Part shown: piece by piece, positions 46,543-64,000 of the stretch | Position numbering within the stretch: the first letter of the stretch is position 1 | Layout of the letters: the number at the start of each line of letters is the position of its first letter | Assembly: GCA_037447655.1 (NCBI GenBank) | Contig: JBBHKE010000928.1 | Span: forward strand, 221,907 to 285,906 | Direction: 5' to 3' | From: Zygnema cylindricum | Taxonomy: Eukaryota > Streptophyta > Zygnematophyceae > Zygnematales > Zygnemataceae | DNA: 64,000 nucleotides | Translations under genes and position numbers: made by a program | The notes under the pieces: generated by a model | Databases searched by the model: none | Told to the model about the DNA's origin: nothing | The model's input: only the letters and a program-made list of their open reading frames with translations

Positions 46543-48160
46543 TAGCTTCGTTTTAGTAAAACAAAACATGACACTAATGTCCAAAACCACGTGTTCCTCT
46601 ACATTCCTTACACTTCACCACTTCTAGTGTGGATAAGTAAAACGTTCTTATTGACTACAATTCCACCAGAGTTACATGAATTTCACAAAAATAATAATAT
46701 TTGCATAAACAGACTCATTAACACTCCCCTCAAAAAGAAGACCTCATAAGCAGTGCAGTCGATTGTTTGAAAGACGGGTTCTGTGTGAAAGTAAAATGTT
46801 CCTGTTCAGTTTTCCTTTTCTGTGGAAATGTCATAAGAAAAACGCTTTGTATAAATTAATAGAACGGATGGAAAAATAGTTGGTCCATCTTCCAAAAACA
46901 TGAATTCTCGACCTACGTGGATGATTCTGTAAGATATACCACAGAGGTGGTATGCAGCGGAAGCACAAAATAAATCAAACAAAATGGCCACAAAAGATAT
47001 ATATTTATAACAAAATGGCCGAAGCCTTTTTACAAGGCTTTTTCCCTTTCCCTCACTCTTCCCTCTGCCTATAATATATTAAACTGAAGTTGATCCAAAG
47101 CTAAGTCCAGGATATAATATGCAGCTAATCAATCTAACTTAAATAGCTGCCACAATGACGTGCCGTGCACGATAGGAAATACATAGGTGGCGCCTTTCGG
47201 AGGAAGGCGCACGGGAAGAAGAACGCACGCAGAAAGTTGCAGACGCGCTTTTCTCCTTCGAGAAGAGAAGAGAAGAAACATTTCGTTTCGTGCGCAGTGT
47301 GCTACGAAACTTCGTATAATTCTTTTCGTGCGCTGTACGCCACGAAACTTCAAACAATAACTTTCGTGCGCCGTGCGCGCACGAAACGCCAAACGTACAT
47401 ACTACAAATGTATGGTACGACACATACTTTAAATCATATGGTACAGTACCGTTGACATCCGTACTTAGACCGAATCGTCAACGCAAACCGAAAAGTACCA
47501 AAGTATCACAAAGTATTGCGACGTCAACATACATCGCGTAATCATACTTGCGCTACGCGAATCACCATATCGCGCGCTTTCGATTCTCCACATTGAATCG
47601 TAACAGATTCTTGACCGCACAATTTGAAACCGTAGCTCTTCTTCTCCGTACGAATAATGACAAGGATCGGAAAGAAAATCGCTACAAAAATTGGTGTAGT
47701 GCAGGCTATACTTACGATATACAGTACATGGAGACACAATACATGTCCTACAATATAGCCACTCCAAGTGCGGGAAAAAAAATAAAAAAAAATTTGGTAG
47801 AAATTCCATAAGTACGGAAACAAACTGTGGTAATCTCCAGGACCCCTATCATCAAATGTCAAAATCTACATTAGAAAAACAAGAACGAAATTTCGTGTCC
47901 AATTTACGAAGCACTGTTGCATCTGGCCTTAATGCGAGATTGCTTTTTTCTCTATAGTCGAGTTTATATATAACATTCTCTAGCCTCTGTCCAACATTGA
48001 CCTTGGTACTCATTTCATTAAACCTATGTTCCATCGTTTGGCCTTGATCCATATCGGCATTGACATCGATATCCATATCGACATGAGTACGAAGAACGAC
48101 ATCGTGACGGATGCGAACATGGACATACACATGGACTACAGCTTCAAAACAAGGTCATTA
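46543..48160. other. Intergenic, nothing recognised
   Basis: Several short overlapping frames on both strands, none with family motifs. At 47280-47390, TTTCGTGCGC and ACGAAACTTC words recur three times, a small diverged repeat. Confidence 0.45.
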
Positions 48161-48162
48161 TC

Positions 48163-48308
48163 TGTCCGAAAACTCCACAGTTCTGGCGCGACTGGGCAAT
48201 GCTGCCGAGTACATCGCGTGCTGCGGAAAGCCACTGAAGCTGCAGCCATGGCTGAAGCTGCCTCGGCAGTCAAGAGCATAAGCATCTTGGCTATGGGTAA
48301 GCCACGTG
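48163..48308 (-). pseudogene. GH9 endoglucanase fragment, intron-less
   Basis: The minus strand reads THSQDAYAL, then in another frame TAEAASAMAAASVAF, then after a shift MYSAALPSRARTVEFSD. These follow the GH9 gene at 57471, which has SRDAYAV, TAEAAAAMAAASMVY, TYSATLLSHSRS and LFNFAD. In the gene the last two are split by a 667-bp intron (58575-59241); here they are joined. Two indels break the frame and part of the segment is deleted. A retro-copied or exon-derived remnant is likely. I could not extend it further in either direction. Confidence 0.5.
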
Positions 48309-48555
48309 GCAGATTGGATGGATGGTGGCTGCATTCCACGTGGCAGAAGCGGCCAGAATCCGGGACAATGTCTCTCCTGGTCCGCTTCGGGGAAAAGAAG
48401 AGGAAGGGAATTCATGGGATTTGCTCGTTTATCCATGAGTTTCCCCGTCGTTGGTTTCCCTTTGACTCTAAATTGAGGAAGTGGTTCGAATTTTCATTGA
48501 GGAGAAAAAAAGGAGACACCGGGAAAGGTGGGAGAGTACAGTACGGTACAGTACA

Positions 48556-48743
48556 CCGTGTATCGCTATTACTCTATTAGGGTTAATAATTTTTTCGCCG
48601 CTTAAAACATCTTTTATCCGTACACACATGTACGATTTTAAAATTAAGACCACCGATCAAAAGATGAGAATCTTAGCTCCGACAATCATGTACGGAGATA
48701 ATATGTTTTGACTTTTGAGTGACAAAAAAGACATTAAGAGCGT
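48556..48743. mobile_element. Short TIR element (family T1), right end worn
   Basis: TA then CACCGTGTATCGCTATTAC, TTTTTTCGCCGCTTAAAAC and ATCTTTTATCCGTACACAC at the left. The right arm has TGTACGGAGATAATATG and GACATTAAGAGCG but lacks a clean tip. Confidence 0.5.
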
Positions 48744-49279
48744 TGTTCTATTAGGCGGTCTCTGTAAACGTCAAAAATTCGTTTACTGAAGCGACCGTTC
48801 CATTGTGTCGGGTCAGTAACCGACATTTATTTTGCGTGGCGCATGTTGATTGGTTACACGTAAGCAGCTATTCCGATCGTGCTAATCTATATAGAATCTT
48901 TGGCAGCAAGTTGATAACGCAAAATTTGTAGTACTAGGTGTAAAAAGGACGTCGTACGTAATGTACGATGATGTACGAAATGTACGGTCATGTAACAGGG
49001 AACACAGCTTCTCTAAAATATTCCCATGGCTCTCTCCTAAACGCCTCTCTTTGACCTAAAACCTCCGCAGCAGCGGTGCTAGACTTCATTCTCCTTCGAT
49101 TTTTTCAAAATGGAACAGTTGCTGGCCATACTTATCCTCCTTAATGAACATGAAGGTAACCAATCCGAGGAAGAAATTATCATTCTAACCATCATGACAT
49201 TCCTTGTTCAAAGGAACATCATGGCAAGTTCCCAAACCTTCATAAATTTGGTTGAGGGTCTAGTCTTCCTCTGTCAATC

Positions 49280-49998
49280 TTTCAATTTTTGGCTCCGTTT
49301 TTTCCTCAGTTTTTTCTTCAGTTTTTTGCTCAGTTTATTGCTCTTTTTATTGCTCAGTTTTTTGTTCGGTTTTTTGCTTAGTTTTTCGCTCAGTTTATTT
49401 CTCAGTTTATTTGTCAGTTTTTTGTTCATTTTTTTGCTCAGTTTTTTGTTCATTTTTTGGCTCATTTTTTGTCTCAGTTTTTTTAAAACTTTTTTGTTCA
49501 GTTTTGGCTCAGTTTTTTGCTCAGTTTATTGCTCAATTTATTGCTCAGTTTATTTGTCAGTTTTATGTTCAGTTTTATGCTCAATTTTTTTTTGTTCAGT
49601 TTTTTGCTCAGTTTTTTGTTTATTTTTTGGCTCATTTTTTGTCTCAGTTTTTTTATAACTTTTTTGTTCAGTTTTTTCTTCAGTTTTGGCTCAGTTTTTT
49701 GCTCAGTTTATTGCTCAATTTATTGCTCAGTTTATTTGTCAGTTTTATGTTCAGTTTTAAGCTCAATTTTTGTCTCAGTTATTGGCTCAATTTTCGGCTC
49801 AGTTTTTTTATCAATTTTTTGTTCAGTTTTTGTCTCAGTTTTTGGCTCAGTTTTTTGCTCAGCTTTTTGCTCAGTTTTTGGCTCAGTATTTTGGCTTAGT
49901 ATTTTGGCTCAGTTATTTGGTCACGCTTTGGCACCGTATTCTTCTCAGTTTTTGTCTCAGTTTTTGGCTCAGTTTATTGTTTAGTTTTTTGCTCAGTT
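49280..49998. repeat. 12-bp minisatellite (TTTTTTGCTCAG)n with higher-order copies
   Basis: Around sixty units of about 11-13 bp. A block of about 90 bp at 49500-49588 is repeated at 49683-49771, so there is a second level of duplication (183-bp spacing). It gives long Phe/Leu/Ser frames in all three plus frames; these are artefacts of the repeat. Confidence 0.9.
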
Positions 49999-49999
49999 T

Positions 50000-50330
50000 T
50001 ATACAATATGTAATATGTACAATGTAATACTATGTAATATACAAAACATTTTAATGTCATTGTATTATATACTGTAATACAATATAACATTCTAATGTTA
50101 TATTATATATAATATATATCATTTAATGTATTGTGACATAACAAAATACAATATAAAGATGTGTCACAATAACCTAATGTAGTATAATGTATATTTTATA
50201 ATATACATTAATTTTGTTATACAATGCATTAATACTTAATAATATAACAAAATATAATCATGTACTATTATAGAAAGAGAATATAATATAGTATTATATC
50301 AATGCCATATTAATGTAGTTTGTTATGTTT
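50000..50330. other. Very AT-rich stretch
   Basis: TAATATA- and ACAATATA-type sequence following the minisatellite. No gene. Confidence 0.6.
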
Positions 50331-51219
50331 GTTCCCTTTTCAATAGACTTAAATTGTGACTGAAATACCGTGGTTTTTTATAGTTTTCGTGTTTGGTTGA
50401 ACTTTGAGCCGTACAATGTTTTACTTCCAAAGGGGAATTCTGACCACGTTTCATTTCTGATTGTTGCTCTATATTTTCTGTCCCTCCACTGACGAGGAGG
50501 TATATGTTGCACTGTTATTTGTCTCTCCATTACTGTATGGGTGTATCGGTGGTCCGATAATCGGTGGAGCTTCACTTCTTTGAAGCACTTTGATATGGGC
50601 TTAATTTGTAGGCGTGATTTGTGTTAGGATTGGGTTTTTCTCTTGTTGCTTTGGGTTATATTTGTAGTGTTCAATATGATAGGGAACAACCAGTTTTACA
50701 TGCATTTCTTGAATTAATAATATTTCCAAGAATAAAGTAGTTTGCGATTTTTTAGCATAGGGATATATTTGTTGCAATGTTAGGAATGCTTTCCGGTCTG
50801 ACAATAAATGTTTAATACATAGCAAGTAAGATTGTTTTTCTTTTTCCAATACTATCAATGTAGGGCTTTCCTTTTTGTATACATGTACTCGCACTGCGAG
50901 TTTGAAATAAAATCAGGATAATCAAATTATGCCAAAAAAACGTACCCTCTCTCACGCTCTCTCTTTCTCTCTTCTAATGTCTTGAATTGAATTTTCTGGG
51001 TCAAATAAAAAATTATTTTGGTTAATTTCCAATGTGAATGTTTACTTTTCGAGTGGAAATATTTGCATCATCATCTAATTTTTTATTTATAATGTTTGAA
51101 GTCAAAGTTCTATAGTTCATAATCTAAATTGGACATCTTTTCATAAATCAAAAAGCATAACGTCAATTTGTTTTATAAATATTTATTTTATTTTTTATTT
51201 CTTTCGAAAGACCTCAACA

Positions 51220-51400
51220 CCAATAGCACCACCAGCCGCACAGCAGCACCAACCGCACAGCAGCAGTTGACTTGCAACTGCACCAGTAGCACTAGCTGCA
51301 GCACCAGCAACAACAACAGCAGCTGTCTGCCCAACAACTGCACCAGTAGCACTAGCTGCAGCACCAGCAACAGCAACAACAGCAGCTGTTTGAACAGTTG
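51220..51400. repeat. CAG/CAA-rich tandem repeat, ~60-bp unit
   Basis: CTGCACCAGTAGCACTAGC then TGCAGCACCAGCAACA occur twice (about 51278 and 51341), preceded by shorter CAGCAGCACCAAC units. Frames on both strands are low-complexity (Ala/Val/Gly, Ser/Thr/Cys or Leu-rich). There is no evidence it is translated. Confidence 0.7.
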
Positions 51401-52214
51401 AACAGTAGTAGCATTTGTCAAGTGCTGTCTGAAAATGAAAATCTAAATTAAATCTACAATGAAAATACATATGTGGTTTGGTTGAATGATGGATTCCATA
51501 TTCACCTACTTATATAGGCAAATAACCTATTTAAAAAAAAACTAATAAATCGGTGGGAAGTGCTACACTGCTGTTCAAACCCTAAAAAGTGCTCTAAAAT
51601 TATGGTTCGAATTTGAACCAATGGGTAAAATTTATAAAACGGATTATCAAAAAGGAATGGCAAAATTGTGAACTTTAAAAAAAAATAAAAACAGGTTAGC
51701 AAAAAAGCGCGCAAAGTACGGAAGTAATTGGATCTTGATTATAAACGAGAGAGAAACGCGGCAATTTAAAAAAATGTTAAAAATTTGAATGGCAGCACGG
51801 CAAACAGCGAAACCCTAAAAAAAATTCAAACCAAACATTTTTGAAGGGGGAAGCGTCACAGGAGGATGATGTCGGTGGGTGACATCGCATCCTCCAAGGC
51901 ATAATATGCGACGTGTACCCACGAGGTCGCGCGTTCGTCGTGGAAATTGGTTCACTTTTCCACGAGGCACGATGCTATTCGTTCAGGCGCTGAAAATTGA
52001 CCTACTCCGGGTCACTTGTTCCGAACTGGAAGTGTCAGACGATGGCGTATCCGATTCGGCATCCGACGGTTCACGTTTACGCCCATAAACGTGGAGAATA
52101 AAATCCGTCATTCAGTAGGCTTGTTTTTCTGACAATTTTTTTTTGGTACGGCAATGTACGAAACAGTACGACTTTCAGTAAAAATTGGCATTTTTTCCCT
52201 AATGGAACCTCGCC

Positions 52215-52247
52215 CTAACACTAATAGCGATAAAAGGTGTACTGTAC
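52215..52247. mobile_element. TIR element right end only
   Basis: AACACTAATAGCGATAAAAG then GTG and TA match T1 right tips. No left partner was found, so the element is truncated. Confidence 0.35.
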
Positions 52248-52976
52248 TGTAGCACTGCAAAAAGTACAGTAATTTCATCTGCACGTGGGACCAGTTGCCG
52301 TATCGGGAGTCTCGTACGGAACGAGGGACTGCAATCCTGCATAAAGGTAGTCGCTGAGTGGATTCTGATTGGTGCGCGTCAGAGAAGCTAATGTGCGTAA
52401 TTGTACGGTTTTGTCGAGCAGCCTTTCAGTGTCCGTGATGCGACTGACTTTGGCGGCCTTTGGTGAAAGGTGATTGGCAGAGAGGTGGACATGGGAGGTG
52501 GGAAACGGTTGGCCGCAAAGATTCTACAATTTTGCATGTCGGCTCCGGAGGATTGGGATGGATCTTGGGGAGGAAAAAAGTACATTTTAAAATATTTTTG
52601 GCGGGCATTTGTTTTCTTTTCATCATCATCGTCATTGACCACTGTTGTTACCTTGACGTACGGTACATTTTTGCGCCGCTCATTGTATTTGTTATATACA
52701 ATAATACAATGTACTGAAACATAACGATCGACGAGTCCACTGGCCAATTTGCGGGTCAAAAAAAAGTTTGTTTTTAAAAAACATGTGACCCCGCAAAATA
52801 GAGCTGCAAAAGCTCAATGATTGGGATAGCCGCGGGAAATCAGGACCTGTTGGTGTAATGTAGGGAAAACAACAAAAAAACAAAATTGCCCGAAAAAAAT
52901 TGCGAAGTTTTTGTCTCGATAAAAAGGCAGCTTAGGGTACGGCCCCATGAAATTGTGGCTTAGCGAACTTAATTTG

Positions 52977-53252
52977 CTAGTGTTGGGTATCGAGGACCAC
53001 TTGCCGATATTCGATATATACCGAATTTTAGGTACCCGATAATCGATATATCGCTTCGATATATCGATTATCAAAATATTTTTTCGTACAGTTTTCCGTA
53101 CTCTCACTGTACGGACAAGCAATTTTTGCGATATATATCGCGATAATTTATGTTGGTCCCGGTACGATATATCGAGGAATCTGTTCGATCGATATTCGAT
53201 ATATCGAATATCGAAATTATCGCGATATGAAACTACCCGATACCCAACACTA
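52977..53252. mobile_element. hAT-like family A, short copy
   Basis: 275-bp element: TAGTGTTGGGTATCGAGG at the left and its near-inverse (TACCCGATACCCAACACTA, cut) at the right. The flanks TTAATTTG (52969-52976) and TTAATTTG (53253-53260) are an exact 8-bp target duplication, with one extra C before the left tip. The interior is almost entirely ATATCGA/TCGATAT words. Confidence 0.85.
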
Positions 53253-53260
53253 TTAATTTG

Positions 53261-56200
53261 TATTGTAGCGAAGATTATCCTTACACGGTTTCCAAAGTGT
53301 CCCAATGCGTAACAACGAAAATGTTACACTTTGGGAATTGATCCGTCAAATAAAAAAATAAACGCACAAAGTAGGCATAAAAAAGTAGTTTACACACCCA
53401 AAGTTTTTTTTGTTTTTTCTCTTTAGTGACATCTTGCGAATTATGGATGGCCAAAATGGTGAGACATTTCATGCAATGTGTCTGTCAATCGGGTCATTTT
53501 CCAAAACGAGCGTAAATGGCCCAATGGAGCCCAAGCCTAATATAACAATAAAAAAATATACATATGCCTTAGTAGGCATGTACAAAAACATAATGGCTTT
53601 TGCTGACGTGAATGCGTTGTTAGCAAACGCTCCCACTCTCCAGACGAGACCATTTGTGTGTAGCAAGACAAAAAAGTGCACAACAACTTCATCATTGTCG
53701 GTTCTTTACTTTCAAGCGCATCCCACATGCATTGTTTTGCTTTTCCAGTTCCGACTTTTAGGCACTCAAAATGGTGACGATGATTTCACTGGCTTATAAT
53801 ACGTAATGGATCCTCCCAACCATTTTCAATAAATTGGTTTCAACACGGGCTTTTATTTTTAACTGCATATTAACACCATGCAATATGTTATTGATTGTAC
53901 GTTGCCGTAATACCTTGACTGGAAGTGCCATTTTGTTAAAATGCACTAACAAATCTATATCCCCGTGTAGTATATTCAACCAGTATAGCCACCAAATTTA
54001 TTGTAATTTATTAAATTAGGGACCTGAAGTAAATAGTGGTGTAAAACTTTAATTTCTTATGCCCACACGCTTTGTGTGAACAAATAAATAAGGGACGACT
54101 AGCATCTAAACGTTGTTAAACACTTATCTTCTTATGATTGGTATTACTATTTCTCATACGCTGATTAGGGAGAGATTATACCATATTCCACTATTGATTT
54201 ACGGTATAAAACCAAACACCTAGGAAATCATAGTCATGTTTTTTAAAACCAAATGAAGTCAAATAGAGGTTAATGTATTAAGAGGTAAGCTTTGGGATTC
54301 AATTTGGTGCTTTTACTAAGAGGGAAATTTTGTACTCATGATGTTTTTGAAGTTCCTCGCTTTTCTATTAGACGCAGTTGTTGAGATAGTGTGAGTTAAG
54401 GTACGATAAAGCATTGTGAGTATTCTCGGCACACTGAAATGTATGTCGAGTATATGTCGTACAAATCACCTGTATACTACATAAGAAGGTACTTCGACAA
54501 TATTAACAAAAAATATGACGCTCGACGTTATTTCTCGAATTCGCGGAAGAGACGATTACCACATATACTATTACGTAAAAAACACGTCGCATTATAGCTT
54601 GAGTGTTTCGTGGATTGCCTACGTGCTATTCCAAATAGTGCATCTATACTATTTCGAGTGATTTAGTTAACAAACTTGGTTTTGGTCATGTGTTGAACAT
54701 TGCAACTTGTATTGCAAGGCTCTCGATTGGTCGATAGGGCAACACAAAGGCTTATGACTATAAAGATCACCTTAAGACCAGGCAAAACACACACATTGTC
54801 TATTTTTGTTAAGATACGTAAAGTGGTTTTTTTTCATCTGTATAATTTTACCCCTTTCTGTAATTGCTTTGAAAATTGCATAGGTAATAGTTGTGAGAGG
54901 AGACTTTGAAAATGCCAAGTTTGAGTTGTTGTAAGCAAGTCGTAAATAAGTGGTGATAACTTCTACGAACTTGTTAGATTAGATATTTGAGTGTATATAT
55001 CCGGGATACAAATTAGAAGGTTTGAGGTCCACTACCTAAGTCGGAGATGTTGAATGGAACCAAACACCTTTCGTAAAAGTCGATGATTATCTGTTATTTG
55101 GTGGAGAAGGAACTTTAGAATATTGTAGGTATATCGTAGATTGCCCTAAGCTACAAACCATACACTAAAGCAATAAAGAGAGTCAAAAAGACGTTTGGAA
55201 AATGGAGACATCGTTATTGTGATTTTCGTCAACTAACTCGATGTTATAGAGTGTTAAAGTAAGAATGGTTTCTCTTAAGGCTATTCGTCACCAAATCTTA
55301 GTAACACAAGAGGTTTTTGACTTTAAGTACACTCGAGGCAGAATGACAAAGTATTTTGACAATATGTAAAAGTTGTTTGATACAGTTGACAATATGCAAC
55401 AGTTGTTTGCTAACGTTGACAGTACAAGAAAATTATATCCACAACCAAAACATGTGTTTAAGTTGTGGAGAGAATTGAAACCCGACTAAAGGTGTATGAT
55501 GTAAAAAATGAGGCCAATGATCAAATTCAGTGTAAGTGATCATATACAATCAGTCTAATCATGGTAGAACAATTCAATGGAAGTGGTCATATACAATCAG
55601 TCTAATCATGGTAAAAGAGTCAATTGTAAGTAGCATGTGAAATAAATAGACAAATCCTAAAAACAAAGAAATAAAGGCCTTCACTTTCACTCATGGGTCC
55701 TTTGCGAAAGTTTACGTCGTCGTCGCCTCTCCCCCTCCCTCCCCCGTTATCTCTCCCCTCTCCCTTTTCTCAAGAATGAAACACTTCAATTTTGATATGA
55801 AATAAAAGAATGAAACGAATGAAATTAAAGTTATGAAAAATAATGTTTTTGACTATCGTTGCTCTTAATTTGGTGAAAGATTGACAAAGAATAAAAAAAA
55901 ATGAAATAATTAGTGGCGTCTATGTTGCCACAAGAAAGCATGGCGTCACAATGTCACAAAAACTTAGACACCTATAATGTCACAAAAAATAGACGTTTAA
56001 CAACGTCACAAAAAAACAAACGTCCCTGAAATTAAATCGTTACAAAAATATGTAGCATCTACAAATGTCACTAATTGACGTCCACTTTTGGGACGTTGGA
56101 ACCCTTTGAATAGACGATATTCGTAGTTCTGATCTTTAGTTGGGCGTAGTATGAGGCTTTAGTGTCTAGGGTAGTTTGTAGTGTTTCAACATTTTAATTT

Positions 56201-56773
56201 TGTTTTACTTGTTTTATTTCTTTTCTTTTAGGCTTTTACACCACTTTTGTTGTGTTTTTAGTCCTTTAGGATTTTGGTCTATTACCTTTGTTGGTCATCA
56301 ATTCTTTTTAGTGGTAATCATGTTTTGTACTTTGATGGTATTACCATCGCGTTCTTGGAAATAAAATCTATTTTCTTTGAAAATTACAGTAGTACGTCGA
56401 TTTTTCACTAAAATGACAAAGTTTCATTCCTAAGTTAAGGCTACATGAGTAGATATGCTAAGAGCCTAAGATTGGGCACGCTAAAGGGCGACAGAGATGG
56501 GTCGGCGGTCGAAAGCCGACATGTGAGGTGGGGTAAGGGCTGGTAAGTCGTGTTAGCTTCGAACGATCGTCTAGCGCAATCACATTAAGTTATCTGAAAA
56601 CGAGTCGAGTAAGCACGATAGACGAAAATGAAATGTAGGACTGTACGTCTATAAATTCAGTTCAGCCAATAAAACGTGTTCAATAGGATTTTTTGAAAAC
56701 TCCAGTTTCATTATCGTTGGGCGGTATGAGGTACTAGTCGTACGGTCAATGCAAGCCAGTTTAGTCGATAGCA
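53261..56773. other. Intergenic, no gene supported
   Basis: A 129-codon frame at 53410-53799 and shorter frames lack motifs and good starts. A 30-bp word (GATCATATACAATCAGTC then TAATCATGGTA) is repeated at about 55540 and 55585. At 55910-56060, CGTCACAA and AATGTCACAAAAA words recur. Confidence 0.45.
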
Positions 56774-56838
56774 CACCGTGTATCGTTCTTAGTGTTAATG
56801 AATCTTCTGCCACTTAACACTAATAGCGATACACGCTG
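56774..56838. mobile_element. Minimal T1 TIR hairpin, 65 bp
   Basis: CACCGTGTATCGTTCTTAGTG and the inverse of CAGCGTGTATCGCTATTAGTG (last base trimmed in each) are almost back to back with about 20 bp between, followed by TA. It looks like a T1 element reduced to its two tips. Confidence 0.55.
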
Positions 56839-57293
56839 TAGCCTCTTACAAACCCACACATTCATGACGCAAAGCAAATATGCGGGATGAATGGTGAGCG
56901 TCATTCGCCTACCTAAAGTCAACATCCGAATCGATGGAATTTGAAAGACGTACCTCTCAAAATCTGTATCGTGACGCTACTTTTTGTCGGTGTGTCCACA
57001 ATTGTCGAGCTGGCAGATTCGGCCCGTTCAATTGCCCAATCGCTTTTCACCAAAAAGCACCAGAGTCAGTCGCCACAGCAGAAGTTCATTAAATGCTTTT
57101 TCACTCCTCTCGTCACGGAGCATTATCATTTGGGGATTAGTACCAGCATCACGGTTAGTACGTTTTATATTGACCGTACTTTTGAAAAACAGTACGACTT
57201 TCCCAGCTCTCGCCACGTGGCTCTTGCCGTAGCCAGCTTGTACTTTTTCGAATCGCTTCGATTCCCCCGCTTTTCCTCTTTTCTGCTTCCTCT

Positions 57294-57302
57294 CCTTTAT
57301 AA
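57294..57302 (+). promoter_or_regulatory. TATA box of the GH9 gene
   Basis: CTTTATAAAG lies about 170 bp before the start codon and is followed by CA/CT-rich sequence suited to a transcription start about 30 bp on. Confidence 0.5.
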
Positions 57303-63570
<6,268 letters not shown>

Positions 63571-64000
63571 ACCCGTACAAAATTTAGGGGACATAGAAGA
63601 ATCAAAAACTTGAACATCCAATAATGTGGATCTTCAATTAGCGGATGTAATATTTTAGGACTTAGGAAATTCATTTTTCGAGCTGTGCGAACTATCTTGG
63701 TTTGTAGACTACTTCAGTAAAACTTTGGTAAACTTTTTGTAAACCTTTCGTAAACTTCGGTTTAAGAAATTGGTTTTCCTTGTAAAGTCTGTTGACATAG
63801 TTAATTCATGATTACCTTTCATGTATAGTGAAGTTTCGCGGTATGATTTTGTATCAAAAGAGAGGGAACGAAGGATCGAATAGGAACCTAGGGTATATAG
63901 AATGTAGAAAAACAAAAACACATCTGGTGTTCTTTACAATTATTTAATGTAAAAATCATAGGCTTAGAAGGTCAATTGAGTATATTTTCAAATTTAGTTT
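63571..64000. other. 3' flank of the GH9 gene
   Basis: Probable 3' UTR and downstream DNA. A small triple repeat AAACTT(C/T)GG-TAAAC lies at 63719-63760. No other gene is seen before the window ends. Confidence 0.4.

Noticed and set aside
48026-48580. 184-codon plus-strand frame
   Set aside because: It overlaps the GH9 remnant on the other strand and has no domain; the minus-strand similarity explains the region better.
49110-49658. 182-codon hydrophobic frame that looks like a membrane protein
   Set aside because: From about 49280 it is the 12-bp minisatellite; equal frames exist in the other two phases.
51168-51470. Ser/Thr/Cys- and Ala/Val-rich frames around the CAG repeat
   Set aside because: Low-complexity on both strands, with no start context or neighbouring exons.
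53410-53799. 129-codon plus-strand frame
   Set aside because: No ATG at its start, no recognisable motif, no splice context.

Overview
The window is nuclear DNA of a land plant (streptophyte). It holds three genes with plant-type GT-AG introns: a secreted PNGase-A-type amidase, a chloroplast-type phylloquinone prenyltransferase, and a class C GH9 endoglucanase with CBM49-like modules. These sit in a large amount of plant transposon DNA. The low gene density and old nested retroelements suggest a medium or large genome. I cannot name the species. Two runs of N (13241-14096 and 33864-33873) show it is a draft scaffold. || Layout. 1-1955 (minus): 5' part of a PNGase-A-like gene, cut by the window edge, with a long repeat-filled intron. 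1956-9000: no gene; TA-flanked short inverted-repeat elements, a 44-bp minisatellite (5.1-6.6 kb) and a hAT-like non-autonomous element (6836-7697). 8.5-13.2 kb (minus): a decayed Ty1/copia element (copia-1) whose 5' end is lost in the first gap. 14.1-18.2 kb: short TIR elements and otherwise featureless DNA. 18267-31757 (minus): a second Ty1/copia element (copia-2) with a TTAAC target duplication. Its 5' LTR is split by a 7.3-kb plus-strand gag-protease LTR element (23598-30880) that has no reverse transcriptase and is circularly permuted. 32.9-38.7 kb: a related LTR, the second gap, a 257-bp exact mirror repeat, more TIR elements, and two hAT-like families, one nested in the other. 38921-44128 (plus): ABC4/MenA gene, nine exons. 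44.1-57.4 kb: intergenic, with minisatellites, TIR elements and a broken GH9 fragment. 57471-63570 (plus): GH9 endoglucanase, twelve exons. || The three genes do not form a pathway. The amidase and the endoglucanase are predicted to be secreted (glycoprotein and cell-wall polysaccharide turnover); the prenyltransferase makes the phylloquinone ring-side-chain precursor in plastids. || The most surprising signal is at 33874-34130 and 34271-34527. These two 257-bp stretches are the same sequence read backwards without complementing, an exact match over all 257 positions, and one of them abuts the 10-N gap. No known copying process makes this, so an assembly or gap-filling error is the leading explanation. 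The most interesting biological structures are the permuted gag-protease element, the tRNA-like sequence carried inside the copia-2 LTR family, and the endoglucanase with two CBM49-like domains.
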